Below are positions 6,610 to 15,002 of a stretch of 25,030 nucleotides of DNA, piece after piece. Each line of letters starts with the position of its first letter. Position 1 is the first letter of the stretch. The position numbers and the translations under genes are program-made. The notes under the pieces are model-generated. The model ran no database searches, was not told the DNA's origin, and worked only from the letters and a program-made list of their open reading frames with translations. Source of the DNA: Actinomycetes bacterium (GTDB lineage Bacteria; Actinomycetota; Acidimicrobiia; Acidimicrobiales; Acidimicrobiaceae); contig JAKAQR010000040.1 of the NCBI GenBank assembly GCA_021819725.1, positions 1-25,030 of the forward strand, in the 5' to 3' direction.

Positions 6610-7938
6610 TCAGGTCGGCATGATCGGACTCTGGCCTGGAAGTGCCTGCGAGCCGAAGATGGTCATTCCGCGCTGTCGAACCATGAACACCGCAATGCCA
6701 ACCGATACCATCACTAATGGTGCGGCCGCGAGCGCACCAGTGGCTTCTATGGCGATCACCACCATCGAAAGAGGAACCCGACCAATCGAACCAAAGACCG
6801 CAGCGAACATGAGCAGCGCAAACAAACTCGCTCCACCAAAGGTCGCAGATAGGTGTACGAGGGTACTCAACCGCCAAAGAGCAGCGCCGCTAAAGGCGCC
6901 GATAATCAAGGCAGGGCCGAGAACTCCAACAGGTGCCTCGGCCGAGAGGCTCAGACCTGTCAGCACCAGTCTCGCAAGCGGGGTTGCAAGCAGTAACCAA
7001 AGGGGGAACGCCGTCATATCCGACCCGAATGCAGCTACCAGGCGTATCCATCCACTCCCAGTTGAGAGCACCTCGGGCACTACCAAGGCAAGCGCTGATG
7101 TGATCGCCGAGACGACGACCGCAACGGCCAACCACCACAGCACACGCGACCGTGAAAGATGTGTGAGTCGCGTGCCGACCACTACTACCCACCAGCGATA
7201 GCCCAGTCCCACAAGCCCCGCGCCTAGGCCTAAGACGATCGCGCTGAGGTAGGCCTCGGGTTGTAGTCGTCCAAGAGAGAGATGCCCAATAAGTGGTGAA
7301 TTGCCAATGAGTGTCGAACCCACGAACCAAGTGATCGCAGCAACCAAGAGTCCCGGGAGGACAACGGCCCCAAGGAACCCCTCCAACACGAATAATTCAC
7401 CGGCCAGAAAGACCCCAGCAAGCGGCGCCCTGAATAAGGTAGCAAGCGCCGAACCGACACCCGCAGCAACGAGGATACGCAATTGGCGCTCCTCGATGCC
7501 AAACCTGGACAAGAGATTGACTATCGGCCCCCCTACCAGCATTGCAATAGGCCCCTCGGGGCCGCCCGAAACGCCGAGACCCAGCGCCACCACCCCAGCT
7601 ACCGCAGTGCCCATCGCCTCAGCCATCGGCAAGGCAACCTCTTCGCCGTTGACCACCTCGATAATGCGGTCGGCCCCACGTTCGCGCCGATGTGAAATAC
7701 CGGACTTCGTAGCGACGAACTTGGAGATGGCGAACCCGAGAAAGATCACTACTGGCAGCAAGAACAGGCGGCTGCCACCCAGCGACACCGTCTGAGCAAT
7801 CGAGACCAGCCGGGAGATCCCTAACAGGTGCATCAACACATAGCGTAGAACCTGGAGCGCGTAGTGGAACATTACCACGCCAAGCCCTGCTAGGAGACCC
7901 GTAGCCAGCACCATAGACACCCTAACGAACCTCGACAC
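6610..7938 (-). CDS. ClC-family voltage-gated chloride channel or Cl-/H+ exchanger
   Basis: A 442-residue polytopic protein with the ClC layout. The gating glutamate is E128 in SGGPEGP (the GREGP motif), followed by GGPIVNLLSRFG. LFRAPLAGVFLAGELFVLE near 168-186 matches the conserved APLAG helix. A late GVLGPALIIGAFSGA corresponds to the GxFxP motif. The classical GSGIP filter motif is replaced by RGADRIIEVVN near 87-97, a form seen in divergent prokaryotic ClCs. No C-terminal CBS domains are present. The GTG start at 7938 has a strong GGGGAGG 10 nt upstream; an ATG at 7914 is the alternative. The gene begins inside the 3' end of a small ORF (17-bp overlap), which suggests coupled translation. 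It converges on the lipid-transferase fusion with 20 bp between the stops. Whether it is a channel or an exchanger cannot be told. Confidence 0.88.
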   Translation of the reverse strand: MSRFVRVSMVLATGLLAGLGVVMFHYALQVLRYVLMHLLGISRLVSIAQTVSLGGSRLFLLPVVIFLGFAISKFVATKSGISHRRERGADRIIEVVNGEEVALPMAEAMGTAVAGVVALGLGVSGGPEGPIAMLVGGPIVNLLSRFGIEERQLRILVAAGVGSALATLFRAPLAGVFLAGELFVLEGFLGAVVLPGLLVAAITWFVGSTLIGNSPLIGHLSLGRLQPEAYLSAIVLGLGAGLVGLGYRWWVVVVGTRLTHLSRSRVLWWLAVAVVVSAITSALALVVPEVLSTGSGWIRLVAAFGSDMTAFPLWLLLATPLARLVLTGLSLSAEAPVGVLGPALIIGAFSGAALWRLSTLVHLSATFGGASLFALLMFAAVFGSIGRVPLSMVVIAIEATGALAAAPLVMVSVGIAVFMVRQRGMTIFGSQALPGQSPIMPT

Positions 7939-8107
7939 GCCTAGACACCTCCCCGCCGGGTGAATCTGAGATCATCGTGATTCGCTCGCCAAATTCCCCA
8001 TTCCACAACACGCAACCCACTCCGTCGCACCTCGTCAGCTGCGACTCGTCACGACCCCAACCAGCCGAGTCGATGGCAAGTACCCTGTCACCTGCGTAGC
8101 GCCGCAC
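7922..8107 (-). CDS. Small hypothetical protein, 61 aa
   Basis: A GTG-started ORF of 61 codons with GGTGGAGGG about 8 nt upstream, ending 17 bp inside the chloride channel gene. The product contains RVLAIDSAGWGRDES, then GCVLWNGEFGERITMI, and looks like a compact strand-rich soluble protein with no signal peptide or membrane segment. I do not recognise the family. It is in the same frame as the small ORF just upstream, separated only by TAG and one codon, so the two may be halves of one 106-residue protein. The position implies co-transcription with the channel gene. Confidence 0.45.
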   Translation of the reverse strand: MRRYAGDRVLAIDSAGWGRDESQLTRCDGVGCVLWNGEFGERITMISDSPGGEVSRRVEVR

Positions 8108-8110
8108 CGT

Positions 8111-8242
8111 CTAGGCCCTCCACCGAGGGCCCTCGCCAAAACTTTCCTTTGCGCGGCCTCCCGCCTGCTCGAGCCCGAAGACCACTGCGTCGCCAGGCTC
8201 AAGCGGACGCATTCGAAGACCGTAATTGCTCGGGTGCTCCAT
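8111..8242 (-). CDS. Small hypothetical protein, 43 aa, possibly the N-terminal half of a TAG-split gene
   Basis: An ATG at 8242 is preceded by a good ribosome binding site (AGAGAGG, 8 nt upstream) and opens 43 codons ending in TAG at 8113-8111. The product begins MEHPSNYGLRMRPLEPGD and has a PGDAVVFGLEQAGG segment. No family is recognised. The frame continues after the TAG, through ACG and GTG, into the 61-codon ORF. The strong start signal argues that translation does begin here. The split may be a nonsense mutation, or the two ORFs may be translated separately by reinitiation. Confidence 0.45.
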   Translation of the reverse strand: MEHPSNYGLRMRPLEPGDAVVFGLEQAGGRAKESFGEGPRWRA

Positions 8243-8422
8243 AGCGCTACCTCTCTTACAACGAAATTCCACGCCTTACCGTGATCCGCGCAGCGTCGCG
8301 CCCAAGGCTAGCAGGGGAAACACGCACCCTCGCTCCAATGACTTCGGCTTACGGGACTACTCGCTCATACCCTCAATGAGAGCTAGACCACAGCACGCAC
8401 GCATTATTAACGCGCGAGAGCG

Positions 8423-8443
8423 CTCGGCTCTTGAGAGCCCGAG
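8423..8443 (-). terminator. Hairpin after nuoN, possible operon terminator
   Basis: About 15 bp past the nuoN stop the minus strand reads CTCGGGCTC-TCAA-GAGCCGAG. This forms an 8-bp G+C-rich stem with one bulged G and a 4-nt loop. There is no T-run after it, so it would be a weak or factor-assisted terminator. The 216 bp from the nuoN stop to the next start hold no other gene that I can see. Confidence 0.4.
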
Positions 8444-8458
8444 CCCACAGGCCTACGC

Positions 8459-10018
8459 CTAATAGAAGATCTTGCCCCTGCTCACCAGGTCCAACAGCAA
8501 GGTTGGAAAGAGTCCAAAGAAGACGGTGATAGCAACCGAGGCCCATATTCCGATCCAGATCGGCACCAGCGAAGCGGTGGAAAGGCGCAAACCTTGGTCG
8601 CTGCCTCCACGCACCGCAACCGGATACAACGCATCCCCAACCCCGACTTCAGCTTCATCCTTAGAAAACAGTGCAAGGACGAGTCGCAGATAGAACGCAG
8701 CGGCAACCGCGGCCGTCACCATCGCGACGACCGCAATCCAATACTCATTCACCGAAATGACGGCCGTAATCACGGAGAACTTCGCGATGAATCCACTCGT
8801 GAACGGAGCTCCCGCCTGGGCAAGAATCAAGATCGCCAAAAGTACGGCTACCGCAGGTCGTCGACGTCCAAGACCGCGCACGTCATCTAAGGACAGCGAC
8901 CCTTCGACCTTGCCCGCATCGACCTGGATAAGCGAAATCAACCCAAAGGTACCTATCACCATGACCGAGTAGGCACCAAGATAGAACAGGGAGTCGCGCA
9001 CACCCCCACTGGTGGCTGCCAAGACACCGAGCAGGATGAAGCCTGCATGGTTGATAGACGAATACGCCAGCATCCTCTTGATCTCGCGTTGACGCAACGC
9101 AAAAACGGCCCCGAACACCAACGACAACACCGCGAGTGCAATCACAATGGGGCGCCAAAACTCCAGTTGGAGATGAAACGCAACCATCATGACGCGCAGT
9201 AACGCCGCGAATGCCGCGATCTTGGCCATCGCTGCCATATACCCAGTGACCGACGTCGGAGCGCCCTGGTAGACGTCGGGAGACCAAACGTGAAACGGAA
9301 CCGCTGACACCTTGAAGCCAAAGCCCACCAGGATCAAGGCAATACCGAATAGCAGGACGCCGTTGTTAATCAGCACATGAGAGGAGAGAAACGCAGCAAT
9401 CTTCACAAGGTTCGTGGACCCGGTTGCACCATAGACAAGAGCCACGCCATACAAAAACACCGCCGACGAGAAGCCACCGAGAATGAAATATTTGAATGCG
9501 GCCTCGCGTGAGAGACCATCACGCAGACGAAAACCCACCATGACATAGAGAGCGATCGACAAGATCTCCAACCCGAGGAAGACAACGATGAGATCGTTCG
9601 CCTGTGCCATGACAATAGCGCCAGTCGCCGAGAGCAACAACAGCGTCACGAACTCCGGGCCTTGCCCGGCTACCGACTCGACAAAACCCGGCCCTATCAG
9701 CATCGTCAGCACTAAAGCAGCCGCGACAATAATGCCAACGACCGCTGAAAAGCCATCATTGGAAATTGCACCGGCAATAGCCAACGACGGGCCATGCTGG
9801 TCAATCAGACGCAATAGATTGGCCGACCAGGCCCCTTCGGCTACCGCCGCGAACAGGCCAATTCCGCGATAGAGTTGGGGGTGCTCGCGCCGACCCACCG
9901 TCGCCGATAGCGCAAGCACCACAAGTGCCGCGCCAAACAGAATCAACTCTGGCCCAATCGCCTGATACGAGATCGAAGGGAGCCGAATAGGCAGCTGCGA
10001 CACAAGGCTACCAAACAT
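8459..10018 (-). CDS. nuoN: NADH-quinone oxidoreductase subunit N
   Basis: A 519-residue antiporter-like membrane subunit of complex I. Its central helices carry the proton-path residues of the family: E151 in LGLEILSIALYV and K236 in FGFKVSAVPFHVWSPDVYQGAP. About 14 membrane helices are expected from the hydrophobic pattern. It couples quinone reduction to proton movement together with NuoL and NuoM. The ATG overlaps the nuoM stop by 1 bp (TAATG), indicating coupled translation. It is the last gene of the operon, with a hairpin just downstream. Confidence 0.97.
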   Translation of the reverse strand: MFGSLVSQLPIRLPSISYQAIGPELILFGAALVVLALSATVGRREHPQLYRGIGLFAAVAEGAWSANLLRLIDQHGPSLAIAGAISNDGFSAVVGIIVAAALVLTMLIGPGFVESVAGQGPEFVTLLLLSATGAIVMAQANDLIVVFLGLEILSIALYVMVGFRLRDGLSREAAFKYFILGGFSSAVFLYGVALVYGATGSTNLVKIAAFLSSHVLINNGVLLFGIALILVGFGFKVSAVPFHVWSPDVYQGAPTSVTGYMAAMAKIAAFAALLRVMMVAFHLQLEFWRPIVIALAVLSLVFGAVFALRQREIKRMLAYSSINHAGFILLGVLAATSGGVRDSLFYLGAYSVMVIGTFGLISLIQVDAGKVEGSLSLDDVRGLGRRRPAVAVLLAILILAQAGAPFTSGFIAKFSVITAVISVNEYWIAVVAMVTAAVAAAFYLRLVLALFSKDEAEVGVGDALYPVAVRGGSDQGLRLSTASLVPIWIGIWASVAITVFFGLFPTLLLDLVSRGKIFY

Positions 10019-11553
10019 TACTTGGCCCCCCCGGTTACTATTGAAGCCACCGCCTGCGGTGCACCCGAGTTGCCCAGCGCAGGAGCTGACGCTACATGGT
10101 GCACGATAGCCGATGTGGTTGGATTGATTCGCGACAGCAATGGAATCGGATAGACCCCAAGCACTACGATTAAAGCGACAAGCGGGAGCAACAGCAAGGC
10201 CTCACGAGGAGCAAGGTCACGGAAGCTCCGATCGTCCTTCGCTTCGCCATGGAACACGCGCTGATACATCCAAAGCAGATAAACGGCGCTCAGCACGACG
10301 CCAAGCACGGCAACCACCGCCCACCAGCGATGAGTGATAAAGGTGCCGAGCAATATCAAAAACTCCCCAACGAATCCATTGAGGCCCGGAAGGCCGATCA
10401 TACCCATTACCACCAAGATAAAGACTCCGGCAAAGATTGGCGCCTTTTTCTGCAAGCCTCCGAGCTTGTTCATGTCGAGAGTACCACGTCGCTCATAGAT
10501 CATCCCTAACAACAAGAAGATGGCCGCCGTGTATATGCCATGATTCACCATCTGCAAGGTACTGCCAGAGAGTCCCTCAGTCGAAAACGCAAAGATCCCA
10601 AGCACAATGAAACCCATGTGTGATAGCGACGAGTACGCAACCATGCGACCCAGATCACGTTCTCCCGCGGCGACGATCGCCCCGTAAAGGATACCGACTA
10701 CGCCCAGCGTCAGCATAAGCCAAGCAAGCTCACGAGAGGTGGCTGGGAAAAGCTCCAGGTTAAAGCGGATCAGCCCGTAGGCACCCAATTTGGCCATTAC
10801 TCCTGCCAGGATGACGACCGCGGGGATCGGCGCCGATCGATAGGTGTCAGGAGACCAGGTATGGAAGGGAAAGATCGGAGTCTTGACCGCAAAGGCAGCC
10901 GCAAATGCAAGGAACAGCAATATGGCGGTGCCTTTGGGCAACCTTGTGTGCATGAGCGCCGGGAGTGAAAAGGTTAGATGTCCGGTCTGATGATCGTGGA
11001 TGAACACCAAGGACACGATACCCACCAGCAGCAGCGCCGATCCCGCAAATGTATAGACAAAGAACTTGATCGCCGCACGGCCCGAAGCCCCAAGACCAAA
11101 ATCGGAGATGAGGAAGTAGCTTGGCACCAGCGTCAACTCAAAGAAGACGAAAAAGAGAAACAGATCCAGTGCCGTAAAGCTACCCATGCATGCCGCCTCG
11201 AGCAGCAGCATCCAGCCGACATAGGCTCGATAGTCCTTCACACCCTTCATCGTGAACATCGCAATCGCGAAGAGAACCGCCGTTAACAGAACGAGCACCA
11301 GTGAGATGCCGTCGGCGCCGAGATACCATGCGATACCGAAGGCCCCGATCCAGTGCACCTTCGTCACGAACTGGTATGAGCTGGTATGCAACTTGAAGGC
11401 CACCGCCATCCCAATCGCCAAGCCGAGCTCAACGAGGGCTATCGCAATTCCGAAGTAACGAATAAGCCTCTGATTCTCCGGTGGCAAGGACATCATCGGC
11501 ACCACCAGCGCTCCCAACGCAGGCAGTGCAATCAGCCAATCGAGTACTGTCAT
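10018..11553 (-). CDS. nuoM: NADH-quinone oxidoreductase subunit M
   Basis: A 511-residue proton-pumping membrane subunit of complex I. The key residues are E139 in FFVFFELTLVPSYFLI and K224 in AVKTPIFPFHTWSPD, followed by the discontinuous helix SAPIPAVVILAGVMAKLG. The ATG at 11553 has AGAGAGGA 7 nt upstream, inside the 11-bp gap after the nuoL stop. The length is normal for the family. The C-terminal tail after the last helix is short and Ala/Gly-rich. Confidence 0.97.
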   Translation of the reverse strand: MTVLDWLIALPALGALVVPMMSLPPENQRLIRYFGIAIALVELGLAIGMAVAFKLHTSSYQFVTKVHWIGAFGIAWYLGADGISLVLVLLTAVLFAIAMFTMKGVKDYRAYVGWMLLLEAACMGSFTALDLFLFFVFFELTLVPSYFLISDFGLGASGRAAIKFFVYTFAGSALLLVGIVSLVFIHDHQTGHLTFSLPALMHTRLPKGTAILLFLAFAAAFAVKTPIFPFHTWSPDTYRSAPIPAVVILAGVMAKLGAYGLIRFNLELFPATSRELAWLMLTLGVVGILYGAIVAAGERDLGRMVAYSSLSHMGFIVLGIFAFSTEGLSGSTLQMVNHGIYTAAIFLLLGMIYERRGTLDMNKLGGLQKKAPIFAGVFILVVMGMIGLPGLNGFVGEFLILLGTFITHRWWAVVAVLGVVLSAVYLLWMYQRVFHGEAKDDRSFRDLAPREALLLLPLVALIVVLGVYPIPLLSRINPTTSAIVHHVASAPALGNSGAPQAVASIVTGGAK

Positions 11554-11564
11554 TGAATTCCTCT

Positions 11565-13442
11565 CTACCGCGCCGCACTCACGAGTACGTAAGCAAGCAT
11601 GACAACGATCCCCCCGACCATGATGAGGAGATAGCTACGCACCAGCCCTGACTGGACCTTTCGTCCTAGACCACCGACCCATCGAAACAGCCAAGCCACA
11701 CCGCCAACAGCTCCGTCGATGATGGTCGGATCGACCACCCGGTCTCCAAATTTTGCTAATGCCGTACCGCCTCGTGCGAAGGTACGATCGTAGAAGCTGT
11801 CAAGGTACCAACCCTTCAAGAGGACTGTGGGCTCCAATGCCTTACGCTCCGAGTGATTGCGCCACAACCGCCAGGCGATAACCACGCCAAGGAGGGCGAC
11901 CACAGCGTCGGTGGCAGGCAAAAGCACCTTTTCCGATGCTGACAAGTGATAACTCACAAGTGCAGATCCAAACACTGGAGACAGCCAGTTGTGGAGGAAT
12001 CGCAGACCCGAATATGGCAAATTCAAGAGACCAGCGACAGCTGCGGCGACGGCCAGCACGATCAGTGGGATCGTCATAATGCGAGGCGACTCGTGTGGCT
12101 CATGACCTTTGGTAACCTCTTGCCAACGCGGCTTGCCGTAGAACACCACAAAAACCAGGCGCCCCATATAGTAGGCCGTCAACAAGGCGGTGACGACCCC
12201 AACCACCCACAGTAGCTCGTTGCGGCCAAAGGCATCTTCGAGGATCGAACCCTTGGAGAAGAAGCCTGAGAATGGTGGTACCCCCGCGATCGACAACCAC
12301 GCAATGATCATTGTCCATGCGGTGATCGGCATCAACTTGGCCAGCGCGCCCATCCGTCGGATACTCTGCTCACTGTCCAGGGAGTGGATCACCGACCCTG
12401 AGGAGAGAAAGATCAGTGCCTTGTAGAAGGCGTGGGTGACCATCAAAAAGATTGCAGCTACGTAGGCTCCCGTGCCGATTCCGAGCATCATGTAGCCGAG
12501 CTGGCTCACCGTCGAAAACGCCACGATCTTCTTGATGTCGGTCTGTGAGGTGGCCGCCATTGCAGCGACAAACGCAGTCACCACACCGATGATTGCGATG
12601 GTGGTGGAGGCCGCGTGCGCAAGCGCCAGGATCGGCGACAGGCGAGCCATCAAGTAGACCCCCGCGGTCACCATCGTTGCGGCATGAATGAGCGCCGAGA
12701 CCGGAGTTGGACCCTCCATCGCATCAAGGAGCCAGGTAAAGAGGGGAAGTTGGGCCGACTTCCCGGCAGCCGCCAGAAAGAAGAGCAACGCGATGGCCTC
12801 TGCCGTCCCAGCAGGGAGTCGATGCGCGGCAGGGAGCACCTGGGAGTAGCTCACCGAATGAAGGTTCTCAAAGACCAAAAAGGTACCGAGCATAAAGCCC
12901 ATGTCGCCAATCCTGTTGATAATGAAGGCCTTCTTGCCAGCGCTCGCCGCGCTAGGACGTTCGAACCAGAACGAGATCAACCAATAGGAGCATGCCCCTA
13001 CGCCCTCCCATCCCAGGAAGGTGAGCGGAAGATTGTTTGCCGTGACCAACACCAGCATCGAGAACACGAACAGATTGAGGTACACAAAGAACTGATGGAA
13101 GCGCGCATCGCGCTTCATATAGCCGATGGAGTACAGGTGGATCAGTGCCGCCACCCCGGTAACGAAGAGCATCATCACCACCGAGAGTGGATCGGCTCGA
13201 AAGGTAATGTTCACATGGAACCCGCCGGCATGGATCCACTGAAACAGCCGCAGCACCTGGGTGCGCTGCCCTGCGTGCTTGGACAGGAGAAGAATCCACG
13301 TCACTACCGCGGCGACGAAGCTCAAGGCGATAGCGATCGTACCAACCCAACCAGCGCCAGGATCACCTATCCGCTTTCCGAATGCCAGCAACACGAGAAA
13401 TCCGAGCAGCGGAAAGCCGATCACCAAACCCAAAACCAACAT
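11565..13442 (-). CDS. nuoL: NADH-quinone oxidoreductase subunit L
   Basis: A 625-residue distal proton-pumping subunit. Visible family residues are E146 in TFLGWEGVGACSYWL, D180 in NRIGDMGFMLG, and K228 in AAAGKSAQLPLFTWLLDAM, then GPTPVSALIHAATMVTAGVY. The C-terminal region has the long stretch expected for the lateral helix and the final membrane anchor near 600-620. The ATG lies 2 bp after the nuoK stop, so translation is probably coupled. Confidence 0.97.
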   Translation of the reverse strand: MLVLGLVIGFPLLGFLVLLAFGKRIGDPGAGWVGTIAIALSFVAAVVTWILLLSKHAGQRTQVLRLFQWIHAGGFHVNITFRADPLSVVMMLFVTGVAALIHLYSIGYMKRDARFHQFFVYLNLFVFSMLVLVTANNLPLTFLGWEGVGACSYWLISFWFERPSAASAGKKAFIINRIGDMGFMLGTFLVFENLHSVSYSQVLPAAHRLPAGTAEAIALLFFLAAAGKSAQLPLFTWLLDAMEGPTPVSALIHAATMVTAGVYLMARLSPILALAHAASTTIAIIGVVTAFVAAMAATSQTDIKKIVAFSTVSQLGYMMLGIGTGAYVAAIFLMVTHAFYKALIFLSSGSVIHSLDSEQSIRRMGALAKLMPITAWTMIIAWLSIAGVPPFSGFFSKGSILEDAFGRNELLWVVGVVTALLTAYYMGRLVFVVFYGKPRWQEVTKGHEPHESPRIMTIPLIVLAVAAAVAGLLNLPYSGLRFLHNWLSPVFGSALVSYHLSASEKVLLPATDAVVALLGVVIAWRLWRNHSERKALEPTVLLKGWYLDSFYDRTFARGGTALAKFGDRVVDPTIIDGAVGGVAWLFRWVGGLGRKVQSGLVRSYLLIMVGGIVVMLAYVLVSAAR

Positions 13443-13444
13443 GT

Positions 13445-13750
13445 CTAGCCCTTCAAACTCGAGATATCATCGACCGTGACAGTTGCTCGATGACGAAAGA
13501 TCGCCACGATGATTCCTAACCCAACCACCACTTCCGCCGCGGCCACGACAAGCACGAAGAAGACGGCGACCTGGCCTCCTACGTCGTTGAGCATCCGTGC
13601 ATAGGTCACGAATGTGAGATTGACCGCGTTGAGCATCAACTCGACCGACATGAACATGACGATCACGTTTCTCCTGGTGAGGACCCCGAACGCCCCCAGA
13701 CCGAAGAGCAGCGCCGCTACGACAAGATACCAACTTCCCGGAATGCTCAC
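13445..13750 (-). CDS. nuoK: NADH-quinone oxidoreductase subunit K
   Basis: A 101-residue subunit with three membrane helices. The two buried glutamates of the proton path are present, E37 in [12 protein letters not shown] and E73 in [11 protein letters not shown]. The GTG start at 13750 has GGGAGGT 6 nt upstream, and that site lies within the last codons of nuoJ; the gap to the nuoJ stop is 2 bp. Confidence 0.96.
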   Translation of the reverse strand: MSIPGSWYLVVAALLFGLGAFGVLTRRNVIVMFMSVELMLNAVNLTFVTYARMLNDVGGQVAVFFVLVVAAAEVVVGLGIIVAIFRHRATVTVDDISSLKG

Positions 13751-13752
13751 AG

Positions 13753-14322
13753 TCAGACCTCCCGGCTCTCATGCGCGCGGGGCTGGGCCACTCCGCTCAT
13801 GCGTCGTGACAGAATCACTGCACCAACGACCGCGATAACCAGGAGCGCTGCCGTCAGTTCGAAGGGCAACAGGTAGGTCGTGAAGACCGACCTAGCGAGC
13901 ACGCCAATGTTGGATCCCGCGCTCAGTTTGCCCGCCACCGCGTGCGCACCGGTGACCCAGGCTCCGGTTGCGACGATAAAGAGCTCAGCAAGGATCAAGG
14001 CAACACCCACGCCAGCGAGTGCAACCCGAACGGTATCACCAGCAAAACTTGTGATCTCCTCACGATCGACGCCCAAAAGCATGATCACGAAAAGGAAAAG
14101 CACCACTACCGCTCCAGCGTACACAACGACCTGAACCGCAGCCAAAAACTCAGCACCCTCTTCAATGAAGAGAACTGCCACCCCGAAGAGCGTCATGACG
14201 AGGAACAACGCGGCATGCACCGGATAACGCGCACTCAAGAGGCCTACTCCGCCGATCGCGATGATCACCACCGAGACGATAAATACGATGAGCTGAGGAA
14301 CAGAGATCACAGTAGCGATCAC
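13753..14322 (-). CDS. nuoJ: NADH-quinone oxidoreductase subunit J
   Basis: A 189-residue, five-helix membrane subunit. The typical third-helix region reads [20 protein letters not shown], which in complex I contains the pi-bulge that moves during turnover. The GTG start overlaps the nuoI stop by 4 bp (GTGA), with an AGGGAAGG site upstream. The C-terminus after the last helix is polar ([17 protein letters not shown]). Confidence 0.95.
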   Translation of the reverse strand: MIATVISVPQLIVFIVSVVIIAIGGVGLLSARYPVHAALFLVMTLFGVAVLFIEEGAEFLAAVQVVVYAGAVVVLFLFVIMLLGVDREEITSFAGDTVRVALAGVGVALILAELFIVATGAWVTGAHAVAGKLSAGSNIGVLARSVFTTYLLPFELTAALLVIAVVGAVILSRRMSGVAQPRAHESREV

Positions 14323-15002
14323 CAGACCTTCCCTCCAATCTTTCGTGAGATCCGGTCCGCGAGAACTTCACGAAGCCGAAACGTAGCCGCCATCTCGTCC
14401 TCGGAGATCTCAGATTGTCCCCTTTCGGGTAGCCGAATACCGTGTCCCAGCTCTCCTGACCATCCGACGACCCCCTCGAAGTGGGGGTCGCCCGACGGCG
14501 CGGTGGCGCGAACCCACCCCGAGGTGTCCTCCTCGTCCTCGTCCTGCCAGTCCTCAAACGGCATCCGTCGGGGGTGACCCTCGTCGTCCACCACGAGTTC
14601 GGCCTTCGTATAGATCGCATCCTCCCGATTGGTAAAGGAGAACTCGAACATTTTCGACTCCGTTATCGCCTCGGTAGGGCACGCCTCCACGCAAAGATCG
14701 CAGTGAATACAGCGCAAGTAGTTGATCTCGTAGACAAACCCAAAGCGTTCACCAGGAGACACAGGTGCATCCGGGTCATTGTCAGCCCCGCGCACATAGA
14801 TGCACCTCGCAGGGCATACTCCAGCACACAGCTCACACCCGATGCACTTCTCCATGCCATCGGGATATCGATTGAGAACATGTCGTCCGTGGAAGCGCGG
14901 AGGCTTCGGCCGCTTCTCCTCAGGATATTGACGCGTTACGCGAGGTTCACCAATCTGTTTCAGGGTAACTTTGAAGCCTCCAAGACCACTAAGAATCCCC
15001 AT
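14319..15002 (-). CDS. nuoI: NADH-quinone oxidoreductase subunit I, two 4Fe-4S ferredoxin-like
   Basis: A 227-residue connecting-arm subunit carrying clusters N6a and N6b. The ligands are C53, C56, C59, C63 in CIGCELCAGVC and C98, C101, C104, C108 in CIHCDLCVEAC, passing electrons from NuoG toward NuoB. The ATG at 15002 has GAGGGAGGA 5 nt upstream; a frame extending to 15176 only reads nuoH in another frame. It overlaps the nuoH 3' end by 14 bp. After the iron-sulfur domain there is an unusually long hydrophilic tail, about 80 residues, with an acidic run (WQDEDEEDTSGW) near residues 146-157. Confidence 0.96.
   Translation of the reverse strand: MGILSGLGGFKVTLKQIGEPRVTRQYPEEKRPKPPRFHGRHVLNRYPDGMEKCIGCELCAGVCPARCIYVRGADNDPDAPVSPGERFGFVYEINYLRCIHCDLCVEACPTEAITESKMFEFSFTNREDAIYTKAELVVDDEGHPRRMPFEDWQDEDEEDTSGWVRATAPSGDPHFEGVVGWSGELGHGIRLPERGQSEISEDEMAATFRLREVLADRISRKIGGKVW

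Noticed and set aside
12615..13448. Long plus-strand frame of 277 codons opposite nuoL
   Set aside because: It is an antisense shadow of nuoL, with a highly charged, His/Arg/Glu-rich product and no motifs.
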